Source: Achromobacter pulmonis
GTDB lineage: Bacteria; Pseudomonadota; Gammaproteobacteria; Burkholderiales; Burkholderiaceae_B
Length of the DNA stretch: 64,000 bases
Assembly (NCBI RefSeq): GCF_902859765.1
Contig: NZ_CADIJV010000027.1
Span: 1 to 64,000 of the forward strand
Direction of reading: 5' to 3'
Positions within the stretch are counted from its first letter, which is position 1. Every line of letters begins with the position of its first letter. Of the stretch, positions 40,698-50,314 are shown one piece after another. The position numbers were made by a program, and so were the translations under genes. The notes below the pieces were generated by a model that was given only the letters and a program-made list of their open reading frames with translations, made no database searches and had not been told where the DNA came from.

Positions 40698-40754
40698 GAA
40701 ATAATAATTTCGGGCCCGTTATTTGGAAAATTTTCATTTTTGATATGAAATATC
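40698..40754. promoter_or_regulatory. AT-rich divergent control region with three palindromes
   Basis: In the yeiH/lysR gap three inverted repeats follow each other: GAAAT-AATA-ATTTC (40698-40711), GAAAATTTTC (40726-40735) and GATAT-GAA-ATATC (40742-40754). The AT-richness contrasts sharply with the flanking DNA. They are probable LysR binding sites and divergent promoters. Confidence 0.6.
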
Positions 40755-40808
40755 GGGAATTCTGATAGTTAGGTGCCGCCACGTCGCCGTGGCACGCCGC
40801 CCGTGCCC

Positions 40809-41705
40809 ATGACCCCGGACCAATTGCTAACCTTCGCCACCGTGGCCGACGCCGGCAATATCAGCCGCGCGGCGCAGCAACTGCACCTGTCGCAGCCCGC
40901 GGTCTCGGGCCAATTGCGGGCGTTGCAGGAATGGTTTGGCGAACCACTGTATCGCCGCAGCGGCCATGGCATCGCGCTGACCGAGGCGGGCGAGCGTTTG
41001 GCTGAGCAGGCGCGCCAGTTGCGCCAGGTGTACCGCCAGGCGCAGGCGGTGCGGGAGTCCTGGCGCGGCCTGGAAACCGGGGTGTTGCGCCTGGGGGCCA
41101 GCACCACGCCGGCCAGTTATCTCCTGCCCGGGCTGGTGGCGGATTTCCGCCACGCCTTTCCCGCCGTCAGCCTGCACCTGTCCGATGGCAATACCCGTGA
41201 AATCGTCGAACGCCTGCCGGCGCTGGATCTGGCCTTCATCGAAGGCGACGTGCCCGCGGGTCTGCCCGCCGATACCGCCGTGCATGCTTGGCGCCAGGAC
41301 GAGGTGGTGGCGATCGTGCGCGCCGATCATGCCTTGGCGGGCAAGGGCGCGGTGACATTGCGGGACCTGGCGGCCTCGGCGCTGGTGATGCGCGAGCCCG
41401 GGTCGGGCGTGCGGCGGCTGGTCGAGCGCGCCTTCGCCGACGCCGGCCTGGCGCCGTCGGTGGGGCTGGAACTGGCCGGGGTGGAGGGCGTGAAGCAGGC
41501 GGTGCGGGCCGGGCTGGGCGTGGGTTTTGTCTCGGCCATGTCGATGCGGCACGAGGATGGCGCGCTGGCGGCGTTGCGGTTGTTGCCACGGCCCCTGACG
41601 CGCACTTTGAGCATTCTGGTGCCGCATGCCGACGCCGCCGCTCGCGCCACCCAGCGCTTCCTGGCCATGTGCCAGGCGGTACGGAACGGGCCGGCGGAAG
41701 GCTAG
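40809..41705 (+). CDS. LysR-family regulator, divergent from YeiH
   Basis: This 298-residue protein has an N-terminal winged helix (about 1-60: MTPDQLLTFATVADAGNISRAAQQLHLSQ and QPAVSGQLRALQEW) and a periplasmic-binding-like effector domain (about 90-295). ATG 40809 places the HTH at the very N-terminus, as normal; the frame is open back to 40773. LysR-YeiH pairs are frequent, and the regulator probably activates the exporter in response to a sulfur compound, though the effector is not known. Confidence 0.92.
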   Translation: MTPDQLLTFATVADAGNISRAAQQLHLSQPAVSGQLRALQEWFGEPLYRRSGHGIALTEAGERLAEQARQLRQVYRQAQAVRESWRGLETGVLRLGASTTPASYLLPGLVADFRHAFPAVSLHLSDGNTREIVERLPALDLAFIEGDVPAGLPADTAVHAWRQDEVVAIVRADHALAGKGAVTLRDLAASALVMREPGSGVRRLVERAFADAGLAPSVGLELAGVEGVKQAVRAGLGVGFVSAMSMRHEDGALAALRLLPRPLTRTLSILVPHADAAARATQRFLAMCQAVRNGPAEG

Positions 41706-41774
41706 GGCCGGCCGCGCTTCAGGGGCGCCGCGCGCGGGCCGGACGTTGGCCGCCAGCGCGCGGGGAGCGCGGCC

Positions 41775-42971
41775 TCAGGGCTTGGCCAGGCGCTTGAGCG
41801 CCAGTTGCACCCAGTAGGTGCCGCCCAGCGGCAGCAGTTCATCGTTGAAGTCATAGCTGCCGTTATGCAGCATGCACGGACCGAGGCCATGGCCTGCGGC
41901 GCGGTGGTCGCCCACGCCATTGCCGATCCAGACGTAGCAGCCCGGCAGCTCCTGCAGCATGAAGGCGAAGTCCTCGGCGCCCATGGTGGGCTGGACATGG
42001 TCGTTGACCTTGTCGTCGCCGACGATGTCGCGCATGACCTCGGCACAGAAAGCCGCTTCTTCCGGATGGTTGATGGTGGGCGGGTAATTGCGCTGGAACG
42101 TGAATTCCACTTCGCAGTCCATCGCCGCGCAGGTGTGGCGCGCGATCTCTTCCATGCGGCGTTCGATCAGGTCCAGCACGTCCAGCGTGAAGGTGCGCAC
42201 CGTGCCGCGCAGTTCGGCGTGGTTGGGCACCACGTTGTCGGCGCTGCCGGCGTGGATCTGGGTGATGCTGAGCACCGCGGCGTCGAGCGGATTGCGGTTG
42301 CGCGTGATGATGGTCTGCAGCGACTGTGCCATCTGCACCGCCGCCATGACCGGATCGATGCCCAGGTTGGGCATGCCGGCATGCGTGCCCTTGCCCTTGA
42401 TGACGATGGAAAACTCGTTGCTGGAGGCCATGATGGGGCCGGCGGTCACGCCGAACTGGCCGGGCGCCATGCCGGGCCAGTTGTGCATGCCGAATACCGC
42501 TTCCATGGGAAAGCGGGTGAACAGGCCGTCGTCGATCATGCGCTTGGCGCCGCCGCCGCCTTCCTCCGCGGGCTGGAAGATGACATAGACCGTGCCGGCG
42601 AAATCGCGGTGCTGCGACAGGTAGCGCGCCGCCGCCAGCAGCATGGCGGTATGGCCGTCGTGGCCGCAGGCGTGCATCTTGCCGGCGTGCTGGCTGGCGT
42701 GGGCAAAGGTGTTGGCTTCCTGCATGGGCAGCGCATCCATGTCGGCACGCAGGCCGACCGCGCGTTCGCCCGGCCGGTTGCCGCGGATGATGCCGACTAC
42801 GCCGGTGCCGCCGAGGCCACGGTGGATTTCAATGCCCCATTCCTCGAGCTTGGCCGCGACCACGTCGGCGGTACGGAATTCCTCGAACGCCAATTCGGGG
42901 TGCGCGTGGATATCGCGCCGGATCTGGGAGATCTCGTCGCGCCAGGCGACGATGGGATCGAGCAGTTTCAT
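41775..42971 (-). CDS. M20 family metallopeptidase / amidohydrolase (second copy)
   Basis: This 398-residue paralogue of the product at 1490-2683 carries the same motifs: [53 protein letters not shown] and TMGAEDFAFML. It therefore hydrolyses N-acyl amino acids or related amides, with unknown preference. The two copies share gene length and domain layout but clear sequence divergence, so they are not a recent duplication. It is divergent from the acyl-CoA ligase. Confidence 0.93.
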   Translation of the reverse strand: MKLLDPIVAWRDEISQIRRDIHAHPELAFEEFRTADVVAAKLEEWGIEIHRGLGGTGVVGIIRGNRPGERAVGLRADMDALPMQEANTFAHASQHAGKMHACGHDGHTAMLLAAARYLSQHRDFAGTVYVIFQPAEEGGGGAKRMIDDGLFTRFPMEAVFGMHNWPGMAPGQFGVTAGPIMASSNEFSIVIKGKGTHAGMPNLGIDPVMAAVQMAQSLQTIITRNRNPLDAAVLSITQIHAGSADNVVPNHAELRGTVRTFTLDVLDLIERRMEEIARHTCAAMDCEVEFTFQRNYPPTINHPEEAAFCAEVMRDIVGDDKVNDHVQPTMGAEDFAFMLQELPGCYVWIGNGVGDHRAAGHGLGPCMLHNGSYDFNDELLPLGGTYWVQLALKRLAKP

Positions 42972-43047
42972 GGGAAGCTTCGGGCGGAATTTGGGAACGC
43001 AACAAGGTTATCATCAATCAAAAGCCAATTTAATGGAGACAAACACC

Positions 43048-44748
43048 ATGACTCGCCCGTGGCTTGCCCATTACCCGCAGGGGGTTCCCGCCGATATCTC
43101 CATCGACGAGTACGCATCGCTTACCGACCTGCTGGACCGGGCCTGCAAGCAATATGCCGGGCGCGTCGCCTGCACCGCCATGGGCAGCGACATCACCTAT
43201 GCGCAACTGGATGCGCACGGCCGCGCGTTCGCCGGCTGGTTGCAGAGTCTGGACCTGCCCAAAGGATCGCGGGTCGCGCTGATGATGCCCAACGTGCCGG
43301 CCTATCTGGTGGCCCTGCTGGGTACCTTGCGGGCCGGTCATGCGGTGGTCAACGTCAACCCGCTGTACACCACCGAGGAATTGCAGCGGCAGTTGCTCGA
43401 CAGCGGCGCGGCGGTCATCGTCATTCTTGAGAATTTCGCCCATACCCTGCAGAACGTGTCCGAGCGCGGTCAGCTCAGGCACGTCGTGGTGACCGGGCCG
43501 GGCGACCTGCTGGGCGGCCTGAAGGCGCCGCTGGTGAACCTGGCGGCGCGCTACATCAAGAAGATGGTGCCCCCCTGGCATATCGATGGCGCGCTGATGC
43601 TGCCGAAGGTGCTGGCCAAAGGAGCCGGCCTGCCGTTCACCGCCCCGGCCATTTCGATGGACGATCTGGCGGTGCTGCAATACACGGGCGGCACTACCGG
43701 GGTGCCCAAGGGCGCCATGCTGACGCATCGCAACCTCACCGCCAATGTGAAGCAGATGGAGGCGGTGGCGGCGCCCGCGCTGCGCGACATGACCGACCGC
43801 CAGATCACCGTGCTCAGTGCCTTGCCGCTGTACCACGTGTTCGCCATGACGGTCTGCGGCCTGTATGGCATGTATGCGGGCATGCGCAACGTGCTGATCA
43901 TCAATCCGCGCGACCAACCATCACTGGTCCAGGCCTGGCGCAAGACGCCCATTAATGTGTTTCCCGGCGTCAATACGCTGTTCAACGCGCTGGTGCACAA
44001 CGAGGATTTCGCCAGGCTGGATTTCTCGGGGCTGCGCCTGGCCCTGGGGGGCGGCATGGCGGTGCAGCAGGCGGTGGCCGAGCGCTGGCTGAAGATCACC
44101 GGGCGGCCCCTGATCGAAGGCTACGGGTTGTCGGAGACCTCGCCGGTGGCCACGGTCAATCCGTGCGACGCCACGGCCTATTCCGGTTCCATCGGCCTGC
44201 CGTTGCCGTCCACGTATGTCGCCATCCTGGACGACGCCGGCAACGAGGTGCCGTTGGGCGAGCGTGGCGAGGTCAGCATTCGCGGACCGCAGGTCATGGC
44301 CGGCTACTGGCAGAAGCCCGAGGAGACGCGCCACGTCATGACGGCCGACGGCTTCTTCCGCACCGGCGATATCGGCATCATGGACGACAAGGGCTACACG
44401 CGCATCGTCGACCGCAAGAAGGACATGATCACGGTGTCAGGCTTCAAGGTCTATCCGAACGAGGTGGAGGCGGCGGTGTCGCAGATGCCTGGCGTGCTCG
44501 AATGCGCGGCCATCGGCGTGCCGGACGAGCATTCGGGCGAGGCGGTCAAGGTGTTCGTGGTGAAGAAAGACCCGTCGCTGACTGAGGCGCAGGTGCAGCA
44601 ATGGTGCAAGGACAAGCTGACCGGCTACAAACGGCCGCGCTTCGTGGAGTTCCGCGACGAATTGCCCAAGAGCAACGTCGGCAAGATCCTGCGGCGTGAA
44701 TTGCGGCCCGGCGCCGAGGCCGCCGCGCCACAGGGGCAGGCGGCCTGA
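43048..44748 (+). CDS. fadD: Long-chain acyl-CoA ligase (FadD-like)
   Basis: This 566-residue AMP-forming ligase activates fatty acids to acyl-CoA for beta-oxidation or lipid synthesis. Adenylation motifs are [31 protein letters not shown] and [20 protein letters not shown], with the catalytic Lys in [13 protein letters not shown] near the C-terminus. I chose ATG 43048 because GGAG is 9 bases upstream; ATG 43033 would add METNT. The promoter region is AT-rich. It is divergent from the second M20 gene. Confidence 0.92.
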   Translation: MTRPWLAHYPQGVPADISIDEYASLTDLLDRACKQYAGRVACTAMGSDITYAQLDAHGRAFAGWLQSLDLPKGSRVALMMPNVPAYLVALLGTLRAGHAVVNVNPLYTTEELQRQLLDSGAAVIVILENFAHTLQNVSERGQLRHVVVTGPGDLLGGLKAPLVNLAARYIKKMVPPWHIDGALMLPKVLAKGAGLPFTAPAISMDDLAVLQYTGGTTGVPKGAMLTHRNLTANVKQMEAVAAPALRDMTDRQITVLSALPLYHVFAMTVCGLYGMYAGMRNVLIINPRDQPSLVQAWRKTPINVFPGVNTLFNALVHNEDFARLDFSGLRLALGGGMAVQQAVAERWLKITGRPLIEGYGLSETSPVATVNPCDATAYSGSIGLPLPSTYVAILDDAGNEVPLGERGEVSIRGPQVMAGYWQKPEETRHVMTADGFFRTGDIGIMDDKGYTRIVDRKKDMITVSGFKVYPNEVEAAVSQMPGVLECAAIGVPDEHSGEAVKVFVVKKDPSLTEAQVQQWCKDKLTGYKRPRFVEFRDELPKSNVGKILRRELRPGAEAAAPQGQAA

Positions 44749-44768
44749 CGCCACGGGGCCGCAGGGCG

Positions 44769-45644
44769 TCAGCCCGGCGGGTCCAGGTGCGGCGCGATCA
44801 TCCCATGCAGGGCGCGTTCGATGTCCGGGTTGCCGGCCACCACGCGCCCGCCGATGGGCCAGGAATCCCGCTGGTGCATATCGCTGCAGGCGCCGCCCGC
44901 CTCGCGCACGATCAGCGTGCCGGCGGCCACGTCCCAGGGCGCCAGGCCCATTTCCCAATAGCCGTCGTAGCGGCCGCAGGCGGTCCAGGCCAGATCGAGC
45001 GCGGCCGCGCCCATGCGCCGCACGCCGCGCGCCCGGTTGATGGCGTCGTGCAGCATCGGCATGTACTGGCTGGCGAAGGAGAAATCGCGGAATGGGAAGC
45101 CCGTGGCGAGCACCGCGTCGTCGAGCGTGCGGGTGCGCGAGCAGGTGATGCGGCGGCCATTGAGCCACGCGCCCAGGCCATACACCGCGGTGAACAATTC
45201 CTCGCGGCAGGGATCGTAGACCACGCCGGCCACCGGCATGTCCCGCGCCAGGCGTTCGTTGGCCGAGATGGCGGTGCCGGCATGCGCGATCAGCGCGATC
45301 GACACCGCATAGTGCGGGATGTCGTGCAGGAAATTGGTGGTGCCGTCCAGCGGATCGATGTACCAAGTGGCCGCGCCCTGCGCCTGGCCGCCGGTTTCCT
45401 CGGCGACGATGCCGAACTGCGGCGTGCGCGTCTGCAATTCGTCGATGATGGCGGCTTCGGCCTCGCGGTCGGCTTGCGACACCAGATCGTTGCGCGCCTT
45501 GCGATCGATCACGAGATCGGCGCGGTGATGCGCGTAGGATTGCAGGATGGCCGCGCCGGCATGGGCTGCAGTGACCGCGGCGTCGAGCGCCGCGCACAGG
45601 TCGATGGGCGAGGTCAGCGAGCGGGGCGGATCATAGGTTTCCAT
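44769..45644 (-). CDS. Inositol monophosphatase-family phosphatase
   Basis: This 291-residue Mg2+-dependent, Li+-sensitive-type phosphatase has all metal sites: [31 protein letters not shown] and [15 protein letters not shown]. Bacterial members dephosphorylate inositol phosphate, or act like SuhB on rRNA transcription; which applies is unclear. The start at 45644 (METYDPP) gives a normal N-terminus. It is convergent with fadD, with 20 bases between the stops, and divergent from mnmC. Confidence 0.93.
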   Translation of the reverse strand: METYDPPRSLTSPIDLCAALDAAVTAAHAGAAILQSYAHHRADLVIDRKARNDLVSQADREAEAAIIDELQTRTPQFGIVAEETGGQAQGAATWYIDPLDGTTNFLHDIPHYAVSIALIAHAGTAISANERLARDMPVAGVVYDPCREELFTAVYGLGAWLNGRRITCSRTRTLDDAVLATGFPFRDFSFASQYMPMLHDAINRARGVRRMGAAALDLAWTACGRYDGYWEMGLAPWDVAAGTLIVREAGGACSDMHQRDSWPIGGRVVAGNPDIERALHGMIAPHLDPPG

Positions 45645-45791
45645 GAAACCAGTGTAAGCCCAGGCATGCGTCAAAACCGTTGCGGAGAGCCAAAAGCCGC
45701 GCCGCGCGTGGCGTACATCCAACGCGGAAGGAACGCGTCAGCCGATAATCCTTTTTTTCCGCCTTTCCCGATATTTCCTGAGCCGGTTTCC

Positions 45792-47654
45792 ATGTCTTCG
45801 TCCTATGTGCCCCTGACCCCCGCCGTTGTCGGATTCGACGCGCAAGGCCGGCTTTACAGCCCGGCATATGGCGACGTCTATCACTCGCCCTCGGGCGCGC
45901 TGGGGCAGGCCGAGCAGGTGTTCCTGCGTGGCAACGGGTTGCCGGAGCGCTGGCGGGGACGCGGGGCGTTCACCGTATGCGAGACCGGTTTCGGCCTGGG
46001 CCTGAATTTCCTGGCATTGTGGCGCGCCTGGCGCGACGATCCGCAGCGCCCGCGCCGATTGCATATGGTCTCGCTGGAGGCGCATCCCTTCGGCCGCGAG
46101 GACCTGGCGGCGTTATTGGCGCGGCATGCGCCGGAGCCGCTCGCGGGCCTGGCGGCGCAATTGGCGGCGCGATGGCCGCCGTTGTTGCCGGGCCTGCATC
46201 GACTCGAATTCGAAGCGGGCGCGGTGACCCTGACGCTCGGTTTCGGCGATGCGCAGGCCCTGGCGCCGCGCATCGCGGCGCGTGTGGATGCTTATTTCCT
46301 CGATGGCTTCGCGCCCGAACGCAATCCGCGCATGTGGGATACGCCGTTGCTGCGAAATCTGGCCCGGCTTGCGGCGCCGGGCGCCACGCTTGCCACCTGG
46401 GCCTGCACCGGAGAACTGCGGCGGGCGTTGCAGGCTGCGGGTTTCGAGGCGCGGCGAGCGCCGGGCTATGGCGGCAAATGGCACATGACGGTGGCAACGG
46501 CGAGCGGGGGCGCGGACGCCGCGCCGGCGGCGGACGATGACGCGCGCCATGCGCTGGTGGTGGGCGCCGGACTGGCGGGCGCGGGCATTGCGCAGGCGCT
46601 GGCCTTGCGCGGCTGGCGCGTGACCGTGCTGGATGCGGCCCTGGGGCAAGGGGAGGCGGCGCATGCCGGCCACGTGGCGGCGGCGTTGACGCCAGTGCTG
46701 GCGCGCGACGACAACGCCCGCGCACGCCTATCGCGCGCCGGTAGCGGGCGCGCCCTGGCCCGATGGGCCGGCCTGCCGGGCGGCGCCGCGCCGCGGGTCT
46801 GCGGCACGGTGCAACTGGATCGGGACGCGGGCCGCGCGGCGGCGCTGGCGGACACCCTGGCAACCCTGGCGTTTCCCGCCGATTGGGTGCGCGCGGTGAG
46901 CCAGGACGAGGCCAGCGCGCTGGCCGGCCTGCCGTTGGCGCGCGGCGGGGTGTTTTTCGGCCAGGGCATGCTGGTGCAGCCCAGCCTGTTGATTCCCGCC
47001 CTGTTGGCGACTCCGGGCGTGCGGGTCGTGCCGGCTCAGGTGGCGCGGCTGACGCGCGCGGCCAGCGGCTGGTGCGCGCGGGATGGGGCGGACTCGATCT
47101 TGGCGCAGGCCGATACCGTGGTGCTCGCCAATGCATTTGGCGCGCGCGCCGTACTGGACGCCAGCGGCCTGCTGGCGCCGTTGCCGCGGGTGGCGCAGAT
47201 GCACGCGCTGGCGGGAGAAGTCACGCTGATCCCTGCCGCCGCGCTGGGCGGCGGCCCGCGCTGCGTGGTGGGCGGCGAAGGCTACCTGTTGCCGGATACC
47301 GGCGCCGGGTGCGTGGCGGGCAGCACCTACGTGCATGGCGCCGCGGAGCCGCGGGTCGGCGCCGAAGGCCAGCGCGTTACCCTGGACAAGGCGGCCGGCC
47401 TGCTGGGCGCTGGCGCCTTGCGGGCCCTGGCGCCGGGCACGTTGCCGGGCTGGGCGGGATGGCGCGCGGTGCTGCCAGGCCGCCTGCCCGCGGTGGGCGA
47501 ACTCGCCCATGCGCCCGGCCTGTGGCTGGCTGCCGGCTATGCGTCGCGCGGGTTGTCGTGGTCGGCGTTGATGGGCGATCTGATCGCGGCGCGGCTGGGC
47601 GGCGAGCCGTCACCTCTTGAAACCGATCTGTCCGCGCTGATCGCTCCGCGCTGA
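45792..47654 (+). CDS. mnmC: Bifunctional tRNA wobble-uridine modification protein MnmC
   Basis: This 620-residue fusion protein completes mnm5s2U34 in tRNAs for Lys, Glu and Gln. The N-terminal methyltransferase domain (about 1-240) has [18 protein letters not shown] as SAM loop and [18 protein letters not shown] as catalytic motif. The C-terminal oxidoreductase domain opens with the FAD loop [18 protein letters not shown] (about 257) and ends with [26 protein letters not shown]. It may act on the tRNA-Lys(UUU) encoded at 52992, a functional link rather than an operon. Confidence 0.95.
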   Translation: MSSSYVPLTPAVVGFDAQGRLYSPAYGDVYHSPSGALGQAEQVFLRGNGLPERWRGRGAFTVCETGFGLGLNFLALWRAWRDDPQRPRRLHMVSLEAHPFGREDLAALLARHAPEPLAGLAAQLAARWPPLLPGLHRLEFEAGAVTLTLGFGDAQALAPRIAARVDAYFLDGFAPERNPRMWDTPLLRNLARLAAPGATLATWACTGELRRALQAAGFEARRAPGYGGKWHMTVATASGGADAAPAADDDARHALVVGAGLAGAGIAQALALRGWRVTVLDAALGQGEAAHAGHVAAALTPVLARDDNARARLSRAGSGRALARWAGLPGGAAPRVCGTVQLDRDAGRAAALADTLATLAFPADWVRAVSQDEASALAGLPLARGGVFFGQGMLVQPSLLIPALLATPGVRVVPAQVARLTRAASGWCARDGADSILAQADTVVLANAFGARAVLDASGLLAPLPRVAQMHALAGEVTLIPAAALGGGPRCVVGGEGYLLPDTGAGCVAGSTYVHGAAEPRVGAEGQRVTLDKAAGLLGAGALRALAPGTLPGWAGWRAVLPGRLPAVGELAHAPGLWLAAGYASRGLSWSALMGDLIAARLGGEPSPLETDLSALIAPR

Positions 47655-47917
47655 AAAGCGGGGGCGGCGGGCGCGGGCGCACAGGCGTAGAATGGCAAAA
47701 AATGCCAGGATTTGGCGCCAGATAGGCCCGTGTTGGGCGCGAACCTGGCGTTGCGGCGGCTTGCCGGCGATTCGTCGGATTAGGGCCGGCCGGGGGCTTT
47801 GCGACCCCTTTTTTGGATGATATCGCTGTCCAAAAGAGGGACCGAGTTTATTTCAAAGCTCAAATCCGTCAAAATAGCGTCTTTTGATGGTTTTTGGCTT
47901 AAGCCGGGGGATGCTCT

Positions 47918-50143
47918 GTGCCGCCCAAGTTCGACTTTGCCCATACTACCCAGCTCGAGAATGTAGAGCTGCTGACGTCCCGCCCCAGTCGCATCGATTT
48001 CGACGCGGGCGATGGGTTGCACCTGGTAGTCGAGGCGCATGCGCCTGGTGTGTTTCGCCTGCGCTGCGGCGAGGCGAACCACCTTACCGATGACAAGCCT
48101 GGCGCGCGTGCGCGCGCCGTGGCCGAGATGTTGCTCGCGCGCCAGGAGGCGGTGGGCGAGGCCGCCATCGCCCCACGCGATGGCGGGGACGGTTGGCGCA
48201 TCACCCAGGGCGACGTGGCCCTGGAAATCCAATCCAACCCCGTACGCTTCGTGCTCTATCGCAACGAAGAGCGGGTGTTCGAGTCCGAGGTCTCCGCGCA
48301 TACGCCCGCATTCGGGTACAACGCGCTGGACCAGGCCGACGACGCGGTATGGACGGCGGGCTTCACCCTGCTGCCCGAAGAGCGCGTCTATGGCTTGGGC
48401 GAAACCCCGGGCGACCTGAATCGCCGCGAGGAATCCGTGGTCTCCGACGACCCGGAACACCGGGCCCTGCCGCTGGCATGGAGCCCGCGCGGCTGGGGCG
48501 TGTATGTCAACACGATGCGTCGCGTCGAACACGCGGTGGGCGTGGCGCCGGCCGATTCGGCCTATGTCGTCAGCGTCGATGACGTGGTCCTGGACGTGTT
48601 CCTGTTCGCCGGTGAGCCCGCCGAAATCCTGAACCAGTACACCGCGCTGACCGGCCGCGCCGGCCAGCCGGTGCTGTGGGCCATGGGCGCCTGGCTGCAG
48701 CAGGCCAGCGGCGAAATGCCGACGCAGACCGTGGCGCTGCTGGGCCGCATGCGCGAACACCAGATCCCGGTCGACGCGGTGACGCTGGCGCAGCCGGCGG
48801 CATGGGGCTTCCAGGCCGACAAGACCGTGTTCGAATGGGACGCCCAGCGCTTCCCGGATGCCAAGCAGATGCTGGCGCTGTTTCACAAGCACAACGTGCA
48901 TGTGGCCGCGTCGGGCTTTCCCGGCGTCATCAAGACCAGCCCGCTGTTCGAGGAACTCGAAGACCGTGGCTGGTTGCTCACGCGCGAAGATGGCTCGGCA
49001 CAGGTGTTCGACGGCAACCGCGCCACCTCGGGCCAGCCGTACGGCCTGCTGGACCTGACCTATCGCGACATCTACAACCTGTGGGTCGAGCGCCATCGCC
49101 AATTGGTCGAGGATGGCCTGGACGCGCCCGCCTGCGACGCCCAGATCGCCATTCCCGATGGCGTGTCCGCGCGCAACGGTGAAACCGGCCCGGCGCTGCG
49201 CAGCATGTATCCGCTGCTGGTGCGCCGCGCGCTGTTCGACGCCGTCGCCGGCCTGAAGGTGCCGCCCGAAGGCGTGGTGCCCAGCACCGACCTGTTCCCC
49301 GCCGCGCAGCGCCTGCCGTGGCAGGTGGGGCCGCAGGTCGACAACACCTGGGAAGGCCTGCGCCATACCCTGCGCACCGCGTTGTCGATCGGCGCCTCGG
49401 GTCTGCCGGTCCAGGTGCATGGCATCGGCACCGGCTCGCGCGGCACCGCCGACATGACGCCCGAGCTGTACCTGCGCTGGCTGACCGCCGGCGTGTTCTC
49501 GGCGAATTTCTCCTTCCAGGGCGTGGCGGGCCTGTTGCCGTGGGACTTTGGCGACGAGACGCTGGCGCACGTCAAGACCTGGATGCAGTGGCGCTATCGC
49601 CTGGTGCCCTACGTGCTGGGCGCCATCGAGGACGCGGCGCGCACCGGCCTGCCGGTGCAGCGTTCAATGGCCATGTCGTTCCCCAACGACCCGCACGCGC
49701 ACGAATGGGATCTGCAGTACCTGCTGGGTCCGGCCCTGCTGGTGGCGCCGATCACCGCGCCGGGCAGCCAGCAGCGGGTGTATCTGCCCAAGGGCGATGC
49801 CTGGTGGGACCTGAACACCGGTCACCGCTACGAAGGCGGCACCACCTGGACCATCGATTGCGACCTGGGCCAGTTCCCGGTGTTCGGGCGCGAAGGGCAC
49901 ATGCTCTGTCTCGGTCCGGCGGCGCAGCACACGGGTGAATTCAATTCGGCCCGCATCCTGGATGAAGTCTGGATGTTCGGCATGCCGGTGCACAACCCGG
50001 TGGTCATGCGCAACAAGATCCGTGTCATGCAGATGCAGGGCTCCAGCTATATCAAGGGGCTGGAAGGTCTGCGCATCTCGCCGTCCGAGGGACTGGAGGT
50101 CAAGCGCCGCGGCGCGGAAGTCCGTATTTCGCGCGCGCGCTGA
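47918..50143 (+). CDS. Glycoside hydrolase family 31-like protein, divergent active site
   Basis: This 741-residue protein has the GH31 layout: N-terminal beta-sandwich (about 20-230), (beta/alpha)8 barrel (about 250-590) and C-terminal sandwiches. GLGETPGDLNRR and SIGASGLPVQVHGIG are recognisable. The nucleophile region reads ACDAQIAIPDGV, keeping an Asp where typical enzymes have KTDFGE or WTDMNE. The usual HDIGGF block is HGIGTG, and the acid/base region reads GPQVDNTW. Substrate specificity is therefore doubtful, and activity may be altered. The GTG start is supported by GGGGG 7 bases upstream. No sugar transporter is nearby. Confidence 0.82.
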   Translation: MPPKFDFAHTTQLENVELLTSRPSRIDFDAGDGLHLVVEAHAPGVFRLRCGEANHLTDDKPGARARAVAEMLLARQEAVGEAAIAPRDGGDGWRITQGDVALEIQSNPVRFVLYRNEERVFESEVSAHTPAFGYNALDQADDAVWTAGFTLLPEERVYGLGETPGDLNRREESVVSDDPEHRALPLAWSPRGWGVYVNTMRRVEHAVGVAPADSAYVVSVDDVVLDVFLFAGEPAEILNQYTALTGRAGQPVLWAMGAWLQQASGEMPTQTVALLGRMREHQIPVDAVTLAQPAAWGFQADKTVFEWDAQRFPDAKQMLALFHKHNVHVAASGFPGVIKTSPLFEELEDRGWLLTREDGSAQVFDGNRATSGQPYGLLDLTYRDIYNLWVERHRQLVEDGLDAPACDAQIAIPDGVSARNGETGPALRSMYPLLVRRALFDAVAGLKVPPEGVVPSTDLFPAAQRLPWQVGPQVDNTWEGLRHTLRTALSIGASGLPVQVHGIGTGSRGTADMTPELYLRWLTAGVFSANFSFQGVAGLLPWDFGDETLAHVKTWMQWRYRLVPYVLGAIEDAARTGLPVQRSMAMSFPNDPHAHEWDLQYLLGPALLVAPITAPGSQQRVYLPKGDAWWDLNTGHRYEGGTTWTIDCDLGQFPVFGREGHMLCLGPAAQHTGEFNSARILDEVWMFGMPVHNPVVMRNKIRVMQMQGSSYIKGLEGLRISPSEGLEVKRRGAEVRISRAR

Positions 50144-50176
50144 GGCGGCTGGGGCCGGTTCGCCGGCCATCGAAAA

Positions 50177-50216
50177 AAAGGGCAGTCAGGAAGGCTTTCC
50201 TTCCCGACTGCCCTTT
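50177..50216 (+). terminator. Terminator after the GH31 gene
   Basis: AAAGGGCAGTC (50177-50187) pairs with GACTGCCCTTT (50206-50216). The stem contains further inner pairing (GGAAGG/CCTTCC) and ends in a short T run. Confidence 0.85.
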
Positions 50217-50277
50217 ACGTCTTTGCGCCGGCGCATTTTATATTACTGTAAGTTATTAAAAATGGAAAAAACGGTCG

Positions 50278-50294
50278 TTCTCTTCAGAAGAGAA
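50278..50294 (+). promoter_or_regulatory. Palindrome upstream of metN
   Basis: TTCTCTTC-A-GAAGAGAA is a perfect 8+8 palindrome with one central base, 21 bases before the metN start, in an AT-rich leader. Its shape is that of a repressor or activator site, not a terminator. It does not match the MetJ (AGACGTCT) consensus. Confidence 0.55.
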
Positions 50295-50314
50295 AAGATA
50301 CAAAATCGCTTGCC

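Noticed and set aside
47780-49570. 596-codon minus-strand frame opposite the GH31 gene
   Set aside because: Shadow of the GH31 reading frame; no recognisable domain and no ribosome site.
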